Assembly: GCA_028871475.1 (NCBI GenBank)
Contig: JAGWMZ010000004.1
Span: 62,001 to 126,000, forward strand
Reading direction: 5' to 3'
Source of the DNA: Sphingomonadales bacterium
GTDB taxonomy: Bacteria; Pseudomonadota; Alphaproteobacteria; Sphingomonadales; Sphingomonadaceae
DNA: 64,000 nt
Shown here: piece by piece, positions 8,537 to 17,746 of the stretch
How positions within the stretch are numbered: position 1 is the first letter of the stretch
Layout of the letters: the number at the start of each line of letters is the position of its first letter
Position numbers and translations under genes: made by a program
Notes under the pieces: generated by a model
The model's database searches: none
The model's input: only the letters and a program-made list of their open reading frames with translations
Told to the model about the DNA's origin: nothing

Positions 8537-9147
8537 GTCACCATCTTGTCGGTGGCTGCCAGCAGCCGCGCGACGGGCAGGTCGCTCTCACCGCTGGCGG
8601 CAGCTTCGAAGACCTCGCGCTTGGTGCCGCCGCCGGTGATGAGGAAGGCGATCTCGCCCGAGGAGACGAGGCTGGGCAGGGTCAGCGTCAGGCGGTCGAA
8701 GGGCGCTTCGGGAGGCAGCGGATCGGGGGTGAGGCGGATGATGGTGGTCGGCGCGTCCAGCGTCGGGTTGGTGTTGGGAAAGAGGCTGGCGGTATGGCCA
8801 TCCTCGCCCATGCCCAGCAGGGCCAGCGCGAAGGTGGGCGGCACCATGCCCTCTTCCAGCTTCACCACTGTGGCGCCTACGGGCTCGAAAATGGCGCGGA
8901 TCTTGGCGACATTGGAGGCGGGATGGTCCTCCGGCACCTGCCGGTCGTCATTGGGCCAGACATGCAGACGGCTGAAGGGCAGGTCATGCTCGACCAGCGC
9001 GGCAAACACGGGAAAAGGCGTGCGGCCACCGGGCACGGTGATGGCAATGGGGCCAGAGGAAGCCTCCATCGCGGCGGCAATGCGGGTTGCCAGCCATGCG
9101 GCGATGGTGGCGGGATCGGCGGAGGGGTGGAAGTCGATGGTAGCCAT
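8524..9147 (-). CDS. pgl: 6-phosphogluconolactonase
   Basis: A 207-aa DevB/SOL-family lactonase that hydrolyses 6-phosphogluconolactone in the Entner-Doudoroff/pentose phosphate entry. Family signatures are VPGGRTPFPVFAAL near residue 40, WPNDDRQVPEDHPASN, and LGMGEDGHTASLFP. Length is slightly short but the domain is complete. It lies downstream of recQ and overlaps the Nudix gene. No zwf or edd is nearby. Confidence 0.92.
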   Translation of the reverse strand: MATIDFHPSADPATIAAWLATRIAAAMEASSGPIAITVPGGRTPFPVFAALVEHDLPFSRLHVWPNDDRQVPEDHPASNVAKIRAIFEPVGATVVKLEEGMVPPTFALALLGMGEDGHTASLFPNTNPTLDAPTTIIRLTPDPLPPEAPFDRLTLTLPSLVSSGEIAFLITGGGTKREVFEAAASGESDLPVARLLAATDKMVTCFC

Positions 9148-9229
9148 GGAGAGGGTCTAGCACCCCGGGCAGGGGGAGGGGAATGCTTGTGCAATGGTAT
9201 GGGGGATGAATATGGCGGATGGTGCCCCC

Positions 9230-9259
9230 TGCGTCCTGCTCAGATGCGTCCTGCTCAGA
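9230..9259. repeat. 15-bp tandem duplication at the recQ 3' end
   Basis: TGCGTCCTGCTCAGA occurs twice head to tail (9230-9244 and 9245-9259). The recQ stop codon (9255-9257, minus strand) is inside the right-hand copy, so the duplication lies at the very end of the gene. Confidence 0.8.
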
Positions 9260-11036
9260 ACTCCTTCACCACGCGCAGGAAAGCCTCGCCATAGGCTTGC
9301 AGCTTGCGCTCGCCCACGCCGTTGAGGCGCCCCAGTTCGGCCAGTGAGGCTGGCCGGGCGGATGCGATCTCGCGCAAGGTGGCATCATGGAAGATGACAT
9401 AGGGCGGCACGCCTGCTTCCCTGGCCAGATCGCGCCGCATGTTGCGCAGCGCCTCGAACAGCGGATCGCCCACCGGATTGGCGCCGCTGCCAGCACGATC
9501 CTTGCGGCGGGATTTTTCGCGCGGAGGCGGGCGGGTGATGAGCACCGCAGCTTCGCCGCGCAGGATGTCGCGGGCGTCACCGGCCAGCATCAGCCCGCCA
9601 TGCTCGGTGGTGGCGAGGCTGCCGCGTGCCTGCAAGGCACGGGCCAGCGGGCGCAACATGGCCGCTTCCTCGGCATCGACAATGTTGAAGACCGACAATT
9701 CATCATGACGGCGGGCGCGGACCTTCTCATCCTCCACCCCCGTCAGCACATTGGCGATATGGCCAAGGCCAAAGCTCTGCCCGGTGCGGTAGATGGCCGA
9801 GAGCAGCTTGCGCGCCAGATCTGTCAGGTCGATGACATCGGGGGCATGCAGGCAATTGTCGCAATTGCCACATTTTTCGGGCGGTTGCTCACCAAAATGG
9901 CGGCGCAGCAAGGCGCGGCGGCAGGCGGCACTTTCTACCAATGCCGCCATGGAATTGAGCCGCGCCAGTTCTCCCGGTCGGCGCTCTTCCTCCACCTCGG
10001 ACAGCCGCTGGCGGGCGCGGGCGAAATCCTCTGCCCCCCACAGCATCAGCGCCTGGGCCGGGTCACCATCGCGGCCCGCGCGGCCGGTTTCCTGATAATA
10101 GGCCTCGATCGATTTGGGCAGGCCCGCATGGGCCACGAAGCGCACGTCCGGCTTGTCGATGCCCATGCCAAAGGCGATGGTGGCGACCATCACCATATCT
10201 TCCGAGGCCACGAAGGCGGCCTGATTGGCGGCGCGCGTCTCGGGGGGCAATCCGGCGTGATAGGGCAGCACCGGGCGGCCTTCGCTGGCCAGTTGCTCGG
10301 CCATGCGCTCCACGGCGGCGCGGGTTTGCGCATAGACGATGCCCGGGCCGGGGTTGTCAGCCATCAGGCGGCGGATCTGGGCCAGCGGATTGTCGCGCGC
10401 GGCGATGGAATAGCGGATGTTGGGACGGTCGAAGCCCGCCACGATCATGCCGTCGGGGCCAATGCCCAACTGGTCGAGAATGTCGTGCCGTGTGTGTTCA
10501 TCGGCCGTTGCCGTCAGCGCCAGGCGCGGCACGCCCGGAAAGGCATCCATCATCGGGCGCAGCAGGCGATAGTCGGGCCGGAAATCATGGCCCCACTGCG
10601 ACACGCAATGCGCCTCGTCGATGGCAAACAGGCTGATGTGGGCCTGTTCGAGAAGCGTGAGGAACTGCGGCTGGCTGGCGCGTTCGGGCGCGACATAGAG
10701 CAGGTCCAGATCGCCATCGATCAACTGGGCGATGGTGGCGCCCCGGTCCATGTCGGCGCTGGTCAGGCTGGCGGCGCGGATGCCATTGGCGCGGGCAGAG
10801 CGCAACTGGTCATGCATCAGCGCGATGAGCGGCGAGATGACGACGCAGGTGCCCGGCAGCATGGTGGCGGGAAGCTGATAGGTCAGTGACTTGCCCGCCC
10901 CCGTGGGCATGATGGCCAGCGTGGAATGGCCCGAAAGGATGCGCTCGACCACCTGTTGCTGCACACCGCGAAAGCCGGTGAAGCCGAAGGTTTTATGAAG
11001 GGCTTCGAGCGGGTCTTGGAGGAGTTGGGTGGTCAC
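9255..11036 (-). CDS. recQ: ATP-dependent DNA helicase RecQ
   Basis: A 3'-5' helicase of about 593 aa. In order it has Walker A PTGAGKS (44-50), [17 protein letters not shown], the [10 protein letters not shown] motif VI, a zinc-binding Cys cluster ending CGNCDNC, and a C-terminal HRDC-like segment. I use the GTG at 11036, giving [20 protein letters not shown]. An ATG at 11084 in the same frame lies inside the repeat hairpin and would add 16 residues. The frame upstream of that is repeat-derived. It is downstream of metH on the same strand, separated from it by composite repeat copy 3. Confidence 0.93.
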   Translation of the reverse strand: MTTQLLQDPLEALHKTFGFTGFRGVQQQVVERILSGHSTLAIMPTGAGKSLTYQLPATMLPGTCVVISPLIALMHDQLRSARANGIRAASLTSADMDRGATIAQLIDGDLDLLYVAPERASQPQFLTLLEQAHISLFAIDEAHCVSQWGHDFRPDYRLLRPMMDAFPGVPRLALTATADEHTRHDILDQLGIGPDGMIVAGFDRPNIRYSIAARDNPLAQIRRLMADNPGPGIVYAQTRAAVERMAEQLASEGRPVLPYHAGLPPETRAANQAAFVASEDMVMVATIAFGMGIDKPDVRFVAHAGLPKSIEAYYQETGRAGRDGDPAQALMLWGAEDFARARQRLSEVEEERRPGELARLNSMAALVESAACRRALLRRHFGEQPPEKCGNCDNCLHAPDVIDLTDLARKLLSAIYRTGQSFGLGHIANVLTGVEDEKVRARRHDELSVFNIVDAEEAAMLRPLARALQARGSLATTEHGGLMLAGDARDILRGEAAVLITRPPPREKSRRKDRAGSGANPVGDPLFEALRNMRRDLAREAGVPPYVIFHDATLREIASARPASLAELGRLNGVGERKLQAYGEAFLRVVKEF

Positions 11037-11071
11037 GGGGGCGGGTATGGCAGGAAGAAGGGGAAGGGACA

Positions 11072-11277
11072 AGCAGGGGGTCATCACCCCCTGCACCCCC
11101 TTGCGTTTGGAGAGGGGGTATATCCGGGAACCCGTGCGCCAGCATCGCCGCGCCGCAGGCAGAAAACAACAGCGTCGCGCCATCGAACCCTGCCTGCGGC
11201 GCGGCGATGCTGGCGCTACAGTATGGTTCTGCGCCCCAGTGCCAAAATAAAGGGGGCGCGAGGGCGATGGCCCTCGC
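11072..11277. repeat. Composite repeat, copy 3 (complete)
   Basis: The left hairpin is AGCAGGGGG, TCATCA, CCCCCTGC (11072-11094), then the linker TTGCGTTTGGAGAGGGGG. The central inverted repeat is 27 bp and perfect (11136-11162 with 11190-11216), beginning GCGCCAGCATCGCC. The right hairpin is 11258-11277 (GCGAGGGC, GATG, GCCCTCGC). It lies between metH and recQ, both on the minus strand. It is the only copy not between convergent genes, and starts 18 nt after the metH stop. Confidence 0.9.
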
Positions 11278-11295
11278 AGTCCTCTTTTCCAAACC

Positions 11296-13917
11296 TCAAT
11301 CCAGATTAGGCCGCAACCACCGCGTGGCTGTTTCCAGATCCACGCCGCGCCGCTCGGCATAATCTTCAAGCTGATCGGTGCCGATGGTGGCGACGCCGAA
11401 ATACTGCGCCTCCGGGTGGCCGAAATAGAAGCCGGACACCGCCGAGGTGGGCAGCATGGCCTGCGATTCGGTCAGTGTGATTCCGGCGTTTTCGGTCGCG
11501 TCGAGCAGGTCGAAGAGGATGGGCTTCAACGAATGGTCGGGGCAGGCAGGATAGCCCGGTGCCGGGCGGATGCCGCGATACTGCTCGCGGATCAGCGCTT
11601 CGTTGGTGAGCTGCTCTTCGGGCGCATAGCCCCAGAGGGTGGTGCGGGTGTGCTGGTGCAGGCGTTCGGCAAAGGCTTCGGCCAGGCGGTCGGCCAGAGC
11701 CTTGAGAAGGATGTCGTTATAGTCATCGTGGGCCGCCTTGAAGCGGGCCAGATGCGGTTCGATCCCATGGATGCCCACCGCGAAACCGCCCAGCCAGTCG
11801 CCTTGCGGGTCGATGAAATCGGCCAGGCAGAAATTGGCGCGGCCCCGGCTTTTGGCGAATTGCTGCCGCAGCATGGGCAGCACGGTGCCGTCGGCCAGCA
11901 CGATGTCATCCTCATCGCGCACAGCCGGCCAGAAACCGGCGACGGCGCGGGCGGTGAGCCATTTTTCCTCGATGATGGTTTTCAGCATCGCCTGCGCATC
12001 GGCAAACAGGTTGCGGGCGCTTTCACCCACCACGGCGTCATCCAGAATGGCCGGATAGACCCCGGCCAGTTCCCATGCGCGGAAGAAAGGCGTCCAGTCG
12101 ATGCATTCGGCAAGGTCGGCCAGATCCCAGTCGTCGAAACGATGGATGCCGGGCTGGGCGGGGGCGGCGGGCTTTTGCGCGAAGTCGGGTGAAAAGGCGT
12201 TGGCCCGTGCTTCGGCCAGTGTCACCAGCTTGCTCTTGCCCCGGCCTTCGCGGGCACGGCGGGTGGCTTCGTAATCGCTGGCGGTGGCCTCGATGAAGGC
12301 ATCGGCCTGCGTGTCGGACAGCAGCTGGCTGGCCACGCCCACCGCGCGGCTGGCGTCCAGAACATGGATGACCGGGCCATCATAGGCCGGGTCGATGCGC
12401 AAGGCGGTGTGCACCTTCGAGGTGGTCGCCCCGCCGATCAGCAGCGGCATGGTCATCCCCGCGCGCTGCATTTCCTCGGCCACGGTCACCATTTCATCGA
12501 GGCTGGGCGTGATGAGGCCCGAAAGGCCGATCATGTCGACCTGTTCCTTCTGCGCCAGATCGAGAATGCTGGCCCAGGGCACCATCACCCCCATGTCGAG
12601 CACTTCGTAACCGTTGCATTGCAGCACGACGCCCACGATGTTCTTGCCGATGTCATGCACATCGCCCTTCACCGTGGCCATGATGATGCGGCCCTTGGCC
12701 TTGGCGCCTGCGTCCTTCTCCGCCTCGATGAAGGGGATGAGATGGGCGACGGCCTTCTTCATCACGCGGGCCGATTTCACCACCTGCGGCAGGAACATCT
12801 GGCCCGAGCCGAAAAGGTCGCCCACGGTGTTCATGCCGCTCATCAGCGGGCCCTCGATCACCTCGATGGGGCGGCCACCACGCGCGGCGATGGCGGCGCG
12901 GGCTTCCTCGGTGTCCTCGACGATATGGGCGTCGATGCCCTTCACCAGCGCATGTTCGAGGCGTTTGACCACATCATAGGAGCGCCATTCCTCGGCGGCC
13001 TTTTCGGCGGCCTTGTCCTGCCCCTTGAAGGTTTCGGCAATGGCGATCAGCTTTTCGGTGTTCGTTTCCTCACCCACCTGCGGCAGGTTGAGGATCACCG
13101 CCTCGCAGGCATCGCGCAAGGTCCGGTCGATCTGGTCGTAAATGTCCAGCTGGCCCGCATTGACGATGGCCATGTCCATGCCCGCAGGGATGGCGTGGTA
13201 GAGGAACACCGAATGCATCGCGCGGCGCACCGGCTCATTGCCGCGGAAGGAGAAGGACAGGTTCGACAGGCCGCCGCTGATGTGGACATGCGGGCAGCGC
13301 GCCTTGATCTCGCGCGTCGCCTCGATGAAGTCCACGCCGTAATTGTCGTGCTCCTCAATGCCGGTCGCCACGGCAAAGACGTTGGGGTCGAAGATGATGT
13401 CCTCGGGCGCAAAGCCGATGCCCGTCAGCAGTTGGTAGGCCCGGCAGCAGATCTCGACCTTGCGCTCCCTAGTGTCGGCCTGACCCTTTTCGTCAAAGGC
13501 CATCACCACCACGGCGGCGCCATAATCCATGCACAGGCGGGCGTGGTGCAGGAAGGCCTCCTCGCCCTCCTTCATGGAGATCGAATTGACGATCGGCTTG
13601 CCTGAAACGCATTTCAGCCCGGCCTCGATCACCTCCCATTTCGAGCTGTCAATCATCACCGGCACGCGGGCGATGTCGGGCTCGGCCGCGATGAGTTTGA
13701 GGAAGGTGGTCATCGCCTCCACGGCGTCGAGCAGGCCCTCGTCCATGTTGACGTCGATGACCTGGGCGCCCGCCTCCACCTGGTTGCGGGCGACCTCGAT
13801 GGCCTTGGTGTAATCGCCCGCCAGGATCAGCTTCTTGAAGGCGGCCGAGCCGGTGACATTGGTGCGTTCGCCGACATTGACGAAACGGGAAGAGGATTGC
13901 GTGGTCATCTGGGTCAC
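11296..13917 (-). CDS. metH: Methionine synthase, folate/cobalamin/activation part
   Basis: An 873-aa protein equal to the MetH portion after the homocysteine domain. It has the pterin-binding domain ([17 protein letters not shown] near the N-terminus), the B12-binding cap and Rossmann domain with DVHDIGKN (the D-x-H-x-x-G cobalamin ligand motif), and the C-terminal SAM-dependent reactivation domain ([15 protein letters not shown]). It transfers the methyl group from methyltetrahydrofolate to homocysteine together with the separate N-terminal protein. Its ATG overlaps the TGA of that gene (ATGA), which implies coupled synthesis. Confidence 0.95.
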   Translation of the reverse strand: MTQMTTQSSSRFVNVGERTNVTGSAAFKKLILAGDYTKAIEVARNQVEAGAQVIDVNMDEGLLDAVEAMTTFLKLIAAEPDIARVPVMIDSSKWEVIEAGLKCVSGKPIVNSISMKEGEEAFLHHARLCMDYGAAVVVMAFDEKGQADTRERKVEICCRAYQLLTGIGFAPEDIIFDPNVFAVATGIEEHDNYGVDFIEATREIKARCPHVHISGGLSNLSFSFRGNEPVRRAMHSVFLYHAIPAGMDMAIVNAGQLDIYDQIDRTLRDACEAVILNLPQVGEETNTEKLIAIAETFKGQDKAAEKAAEEWRSYDVVKRLEHALVKGIDAHIVEDTEEARAAIAARGGRPIEVIEGPLMSGMNTVGDLFGSGQMFLPQVVKSARVMKKAVAHLIPFIEAEKDAGAKAKGRIIMATVKGDVHDIGKNIVGVVLQCNGYEVLDMGVMVPWASILDLAQKEQVDMIGLSGLITPSLDEMVTVAEEMQRAGMTMPLLIGGATTSKVHTALRIDPAYDGPVIHVLDASRAVGVASQLLSDTQADAFIEATASDYEATRRAREGRGKSKLVTLAEARANAFSPDFAQKPAAPAQPGIHRFDDWDLADLAECIDWTPFFRAWELAGVYPAILDDAVVGESARNLFADAQAMLKTIIEEKWLTARAVAGFWPAVRDEDDIVLADGTVLPMLRQQFAKSRGRANFCLADFIDPQGDWLGGFAVGIHGIEPHLARFKAAHDDYNDILLKALADRLAEAFAERLHQHTRTTLWGYAPEEQLTNEALIREQYRGIRPAPGYPACPDHSLKPILFDLLDATENAGITLTESQAMLPTSAVSGFYFGHPEAQYFGVATIGTDQLEDYAERRGVDLETATRWLRPNLD

Positions 13918-14975
13918 TCGGCCATGGTGAAAGGTTCAAGGCCCGCGAGGCGGGTGACATGCGAAAGCGTCGGCGCGTGGCGCGGCGGGAGACCTGCCAC
14001 GCTGCGCGCGATGGCGCCGATATGGGCGGGGGTCGATCCGCAGCAGCCGCCCAGCACGTTGACCTGGCCCGCATCGGCCCATTCCTTGACCAGCCCCGCC
14101 GTGGTGTCGGGCATCTCGTCATAGGCGCCCAGCTCGTTGGGCAGGCCGGCGTTGGGGTAGACCATGATCAGCGCGTCGCTGATCTCGGCGAGCAGCTTGA
14201 CATGCGGGCGCAGCTGCGTGGCGCCGAAGGAGCAGTTGAGCCCGATGGTCAGCGGGCGCGCATGGCGCACCGCATGCCAGAAGGCCTCCACCGTATGGCC
14301 CGAGAGGTTGCGGCCTGACAGGTCCGTGAGCGTCATCGAGAGCATGATGGGCACCTCGCGGCCCAGCTCCTGCTCCAGCTTTTTCACCGCCATGATCCCG
14401 GCCTTGGCGTTCAGCGTGTCGAACACCGTCTCGATCAGGATGAAGTCCGCCCCGCCTTCGACCAGCGCGCGGGCCTGCTCCAGATAGACATCGACCATCG
14501 TGTCCCAATCGACCTCGCGATAGCCCGGGTCGTTGACATCGGGCGAGAGTGAGAGGGTCTTGTTCGTGGGGCCAATGGCGCCCGCCACGAAGCGCGGGCG
14601 GCCGTCTTTCGCAGCATATTCATCAGCCATCCGGCGGGCGAGTTGCGCGCTGGCCACATTGATCTCGCGCACCAGATGCTGCGCGCCATAGTCCGCCTGG
14701 CTGATGCGGTTGGCCGAGAAGGTGTTGGTCTCGGCAATATCGGCACCGGCCTCGAAATAGGCGCGGTGGATCGACTCCGGCACCTCGGGCTTGGTCAGCG
14801 CGAGGATGTCGTTGTTGCCCTTCTGGTCATGCGACAAGCCAAGGTTACCGGCATAATCGGCCTCGGTCAGCTTGAAATTCTGGATTTCCGTGCCGAAGGC
14901 GCCGTCGGTGATCAGCAGCCGCTGCGCAGCCTGCTCCAGAAACGCCTTGCGCGCGGGGGATGGGGCGAGGGTCAT
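13914..14975 (-). CDS. metH: Methionine synthase, homocysteine S-methyltransferase part
   Basis: A 353-aa stand-alone homocysteine-binding domain of MetH. It starts with the [12 protein letters not shown] N-terminus and has the zinc-ligand cysteines in [10 protein letters not shown] and [11 protein letters not shown]. It would work with the 873-aa protein encoded directly downstream. The start overlaps metF (ATGA) and the stop overlaps the second metH gene (ATGA), so metF and both metH parts form one coupled unit. Splitting at this domain border is known in related alphaproteobacteria. Confidence 0.94.
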   Translation of the reverse strand: MTLAPSPARKAFLEQAAQRLLITDGAFGTEIQNFKLTEADYAGNLGLSHDQKGNNDILALTKPEVPESIHRAYFEAGADIAETNTFSANRISQADYGAQHLVREINVASAQLARRMADEYAAKDGRPRFVAGAIGPTNKTLSLSPDVNDPGYREVDWDTMVDVYLEQARALVEGGADFILIETVFDTLNAKAGIMAVKKLEQELGREVPIMLSMTLTDLSGRNLSGHTVEAFWHAVRHARPLTIGLNCSFGATQLRPHVKLLAEISDALIMVYPNAGLPNELGAYDEMPDTTAGLVKEWADAGQVNVLGGCCGSTPAHIGAIARSVAGLPPRHAPTLSHVTRLAGLEPFTMAE

Positions 14976-15925
14976 GCGGCGGTCTCCGGGGTTCCCAAGG
15001 CATTGGCCGGGCGCAGGCCCAGCAAATGGCAGATGGCATAGGACAATTCAGCGCGGTTGAGCGTGTAGAAATGGAAATCACGCACGCCGCCGGCATAGAG
15101 GCGTCGGCAGAATTCCGCAGCTAGCGTGGCCGCCACCAATTGGCGCGAGCCGGGATGCTTGTCGAGCCCCTGAAACAGCCCTTCCATCCAGGCCGGAATG
15201 GCAGCACCGCAAGCGGCGGCAAATTTGCTGGCCTGGGCGAAATTGGTGACCGGCAGGATGCCGGGCAGCACGGGCGCATCAATGCCTGCGGCGGCCAGCG
15301 CATCGCGAAAACGGAAGAAGGTTTCGGGCTCGAAGAAGAACTGGCTGATGGCGCGGGTGGCTCCGGCATCCAGCTTGCGCTTCAGATTGTCGAGGTCGGC
15401 GGCAAGATCGACCGAGTCAGGATGCTTTTCGGGATAGGCAGCCACCGAAATCTCGAAAGGCGCGATCTGCTTGAGGCCGGCGACCAGCTCGGCGGCATTG
15501 GCATAGCCTTCCGGGTGCGGCGTGAAGGGCACGCCCGGCTGGCCCATATCGCCGCGCAGCGCGACGATATGGCGCACGCCCGCCTGCCAATAGGCCTCGG
15601 CCACCTCGCGGATTTCCGTCTTGGTCGCGTCCACACAGGTCAGATGCGCGGCGGCGGGCAGCTTGGCCTCGGAGATGATGCGGGCCACCGTGTCATGGGT
15701 GCGGTCACGCGTGGAGCCACCCGCGCCATAGGTCACCGAAACGAACTCAGGCGCCAGCGGGGCCAGTGCCTCGACCGTTTCCCACAATTGCGCCATCATC
15801 GCCTCGCTCTTGGGCGGAAAGAATTCGAAAGAGACGCGAATATCGCCCGGCAGGCCCGCGAACAGCGGGGTATCAAGGGCGGTGCGTGCCTCGCGCAGCG
15901 CATCATAGCTGGTAATCATCGACAT
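14972..15925 (-). CDS. metF: 5,10-methylenetetrahydrofolate reductase
   Basis: FAD-dependent reductase of 317 aa producing 5-methyltetrahydrofolate for methionine synthase. The N-terminal SFEFFPPKSE motif and the RDRTHDTVARI and HLTCVDATK segments are typical of MetF. The start MSMITSYD at 15925 lies 4 nt after the stop of the SahR-type regulator gene. Upstream codons in the frame overlap that gene and are not part of the family. Confidence 0.94.
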   Translation of the reverse strand: MSMITSYDALREARTALDTPLFAGLPGDIRVSFEFFPPKSEAMMAQLWETVEALAPLAPEFVSVTYGAGGSTRDRTHDTVARIISEAKLPAAAHLTCVDATKTEIREVAEAYWQAGVRHIVALRGDMGQPGVPFTPHPEGYANAAELVAGLKQIAPFEISVAAYPEKHPDSVDLAADLDNLKRKLDAGATRAISQFFFEPETFFRFRDALAAAGIDAPVLPGILPVTNFAQASKFAAACGAAIPAWMEGLFQGLDKHPGSRQLVAATLAAEFCRRLYAGGVRDFHFYTLNRAELSYAICHLLGLRPANALGTPETAA

Positions 15926-15929
15926 GGCC

Positions 15930-16919
15930 TTATGCGGGGATGGGGGGCGCGACAGGCTGTCCTGTGCGCCGTCCGGTCCAGATCTTGACGGTAAGCTGCC
16001 CGCCGGGCAGCGCGATGGGGGCCGCCGGGGCAAAGCCCGCCGCGGTGAACAGGTCCGCCATCTGCCCGTCGGTAAAGCCGAGGCGGGCATGGGCGTGGAT
16101 GCTGCGCATATCCTCATGGTCATGCGCGGCCAGATCGACCACGGCGATGCGGCCATTCTCGCGGGTAACGCGCGCGGCCTGGGCCAGCACCAGTTCGGGC
16201 GCCTGGGCGTAATGCAGCACCTGATGGAAGAGCACCGTGTCGAAACTGGCGGGCTTGAAGGGCAGGTCGGTGAAGTCGCCCTGCACCAGCGTCACATCGG
16301 CCGGCGGCAGATGCTGCAACCGGGCGCGGGCGATGCGCAGCATTTCCGGGCTCTTGTCGAAGGCCGTCACATGGCTGGCGTGCGGGCTGAACAATTCGGC
16401 CATGCGCCCCGTGCCCGTGCCGACATCCAGCATGGCGCCCAACGAGCCTTCGCCGAGCAAGGCGCCTTCCAGCGCGGCTTCGACCGGGGCGTCATCGGCC
16501 AGCAGCTTGCGCATATCGTCCCATTGCGCGGCATGGCGTTCGAAATAGGCGGCAGCGCTGGCCTCGCGCGCGGCGCGTATGGCGGCCAGATGGCGGCGGT
16601 CTTCCTCGCAGCGGCGCGCGAAACCGGCATCATCGCGTTCCGCCGCGCTGAGCAGCCGCGTGGTCGCCCCGCCCAGAGTGGGCGCCGCGCCCGCCTGGTC
16701 CTCGGCAATGGCGCTGCCCAGAAAGACCCAGCTTCCCTCCTTGCGGCGGCGCGCCAGGCCCGCATCGCACAGGATCTTCACATGGCGCGAGACACGCGGC
16801 TGGCTTTGTCCCAGAACCTGTGCCAATTCTCCCACCGCCAGCTCCATCGCGGAAAGCAGACGCATGATGCGCAGCCGCGTCGGGTCGGCAAGGGCGCGCA
16901 AAATGGGGTCGATCTGCAT
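15930..16919 (-). CDS. sahR: SahR-type regulator: ArsR HTH fused to methyltransferase-like domain
   Basis: A 329-aa protein. Residues 1-70 are an ArsR/SmtB winged helix (LADPTRLRIMRLL, then QPRVSRHVKIL). Residues about 140-300 are a class I methyltransferase-like domain with the SAM/SAH loop LDVGTGTGRMAELF. This architecture matches SahR, described as a repressor of SAM-cycle genes that senses S-adenosylhomocysteine through the methylase-like domain. It is the first gene of an operon with metF and both metH parts, exactly the expected targets, and a 22-bp palindrome lies 36 bp upstream. The assignment rests on architecture, context and operator together. Confidence 0.88.
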   Translation of the reverse strand: MQIDPILRALADPTRLRIMRLLSAMELAVGELAQVLGQSQPRVSRHVKILCDAGLARRRKEGSWVFLGSAIAEDQAGAAPTLGGATTRLLSAAERDDAGFARRCEEDRRHLAAIRAAREASAAAYFERHAAQWDDMRKLLADDAPVEAALEGALLGEGSLGAMLDVGTGTGRMAELFSPHASHVTAFDKSPEMLRIARARLQHLPPADVTLVQGDFTDLPFKPASFDTVLFHQVLHYAQAPELVLAQAARVTRENGRIAVVDLAAHDHEDMRSIHAHARLGFTDGQMADLFTAAGFAPAAPIALPGGQLTVKIWTGRRTGQPVAPPIPA

Positions 16920-16954
16920 GGCGGCGGCGGTCTCTGGGCTGTCTTGTCAGGTGG

Positions 16955-16976
16955 CATATAAAGATATCTTTATATG
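16955..16976. promoter_or_regulatory. 22-bp perfect palindrome, probable SahR operator
   Basis: Half-site CATATAAAGAT is followed directly by its exact reverse complement. It lies between the divergent sahR operon (start 16919) and a small lipoprotein gene (start 17076), close enough to overlap the sahR promoter. ArsR-family proteins bind AT-rich palindromes of this kind. The predicted effect is autorepression of sahR-metF-metH, relieved by SAH. Confidence 0.8.
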
Positions 16977-17075
16977 ATTGCAACGCCTCATCGCCATCTC
17001 CTCATCGCTCCGGCACCTTGCGGATTTGCGCGGCGTCTTTAAGGTGGGCGCGACGAGCAGTGACAAGGATGACCC

Positions 17076-17315
17076 ATGCGCAAGTTTCCGCAAACCTCTG
17101 CCAACATGCTGATACGTGGTGGATTTGCGGCAGGCGGGCTGGCCATGGTGCTGGTCCTGTCAGCCTGCGGCCATGCGGATAAGGCCAGCGACCCGGCCTC
17201 GGCCGACAATGTGGAAATTCCCGCTGAAGAGGCACTGAGCGGATTGCCACCCGCTGCCGTTCCTGTGCCAGACAGTGCCGATGTGGTGGCGGATTCGGCG
17301 GTTTCCGGGACATAA
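17076..17315 (+). CDS. Small lipoprotein, function unknown
   Basis: A 79-aa protein with a signal peptide (hydrophobic residues about 12-30) ending in the lipobox LSAC, so probably lipid-anchored after cleavage before Cys31. The mature part is acidic, Ala/Pro/Asp-rich and low complexity, with no recognised domain. It is divergent from sahR and shares its upstream region. Copy 4 of the intergenic hairpin starts 6 nt after the stop. Confidence 0.6.
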   Translation: MRKFPQTSANMLIRGGFAAGGLAMVLVLSACGHADKASDPASADNVEIPAEEALSGLPPAAVPVPDSADVVADSAVSGT

Positions 17316-17320
17316 GGGGA

Positions 17321-17348
17321 AAGGGAGCGCGAGGGCCATCGCCCTCGC
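17321..17348. repeat. Composite repeat, copy 4 (right hairpin only)
   Basis: AAGGGAGC precedes the hairpin GCGAGGGC, CATC, GCCCTCGC (17329-17348). The loop reads CATC where most other right-hand hairpins read GATG. It lies between the lipoprotein stop (17315) and the end of the disrupted host arfB (17374), which are convergent. Confidence 0.8.
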
Positions 17349-17373
17349 ATCTTTCCCTTTCTTTTTTCCTTTC

Positions 17374-17694
17374 TCAGTCGAAGGAAACCTTCCCCCGCCC
17401 CGCCTTCACCGCTCCGCGAATTTTCTTGCCTTCCAGCCGGGCCGTCTTGCCCACCCGGTTGAGCCTGCTTTTGACGCGCTTTTCCGGCAGGCGGTGCGCC
17501 TCGCGGATCAGTTCGGCCAGCCTTTCGCGCGCATCCGTGCGGTTGGCTTCCTGCGTGCGAAAGCGGCGCGCGGTCAGCAGGATCTCGCCCGCATCGGTCA
17601 GGCGGGAGCCAGCGAGGCCCTTCATGCGTTCAAAGACCGGGGGCGAAAGGCGCAGGGCATAGATGCTCACCCGCAACTGGACAGCAGTGGCCAC
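17374..17694 (-). pseudogene. arfB: Host arfB, 3' fragment (split by the integrative element)
   Basis: These 106 codons encode the C-terminal three quarters of ArfB, the peptidyl-tRNA hydrolase that rescues stalled ribosomes. The frame begins VATAVQLRVSIYALRLSPP and ends in the basic tail KIRGAVKAGRGKVSFD. The N-terminal 34 codons, including GGQ, are at 25105-25206. Joining the two at the 6-bp core restores one continuous 140-aa reading frame. An accidental Met codon inside the element (17760) opens the same frame, but this fragment lacks GGQ and cannot be active. Confidence 0.93.
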
Positions 17695-17726
17695 CTTGTT
17701 AAGAATTTGACGATTCCAACAGTGCA
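17695..17726. other. attL: core plus left P' arm
   Basis: The core CTTGTT (17695-17700), the bases AAGA, then the 22-bp arm 17705-17726 beginning ATTTGACGATTCC. Left of the core is host arfB sequence. The core encodes Asn33-Lys34 of ArfB on the minus strand (AAC AAG). Confidence 0.88.
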
Positions 17727-17746
17727 CGCTAGTTGCTGTGATTATC

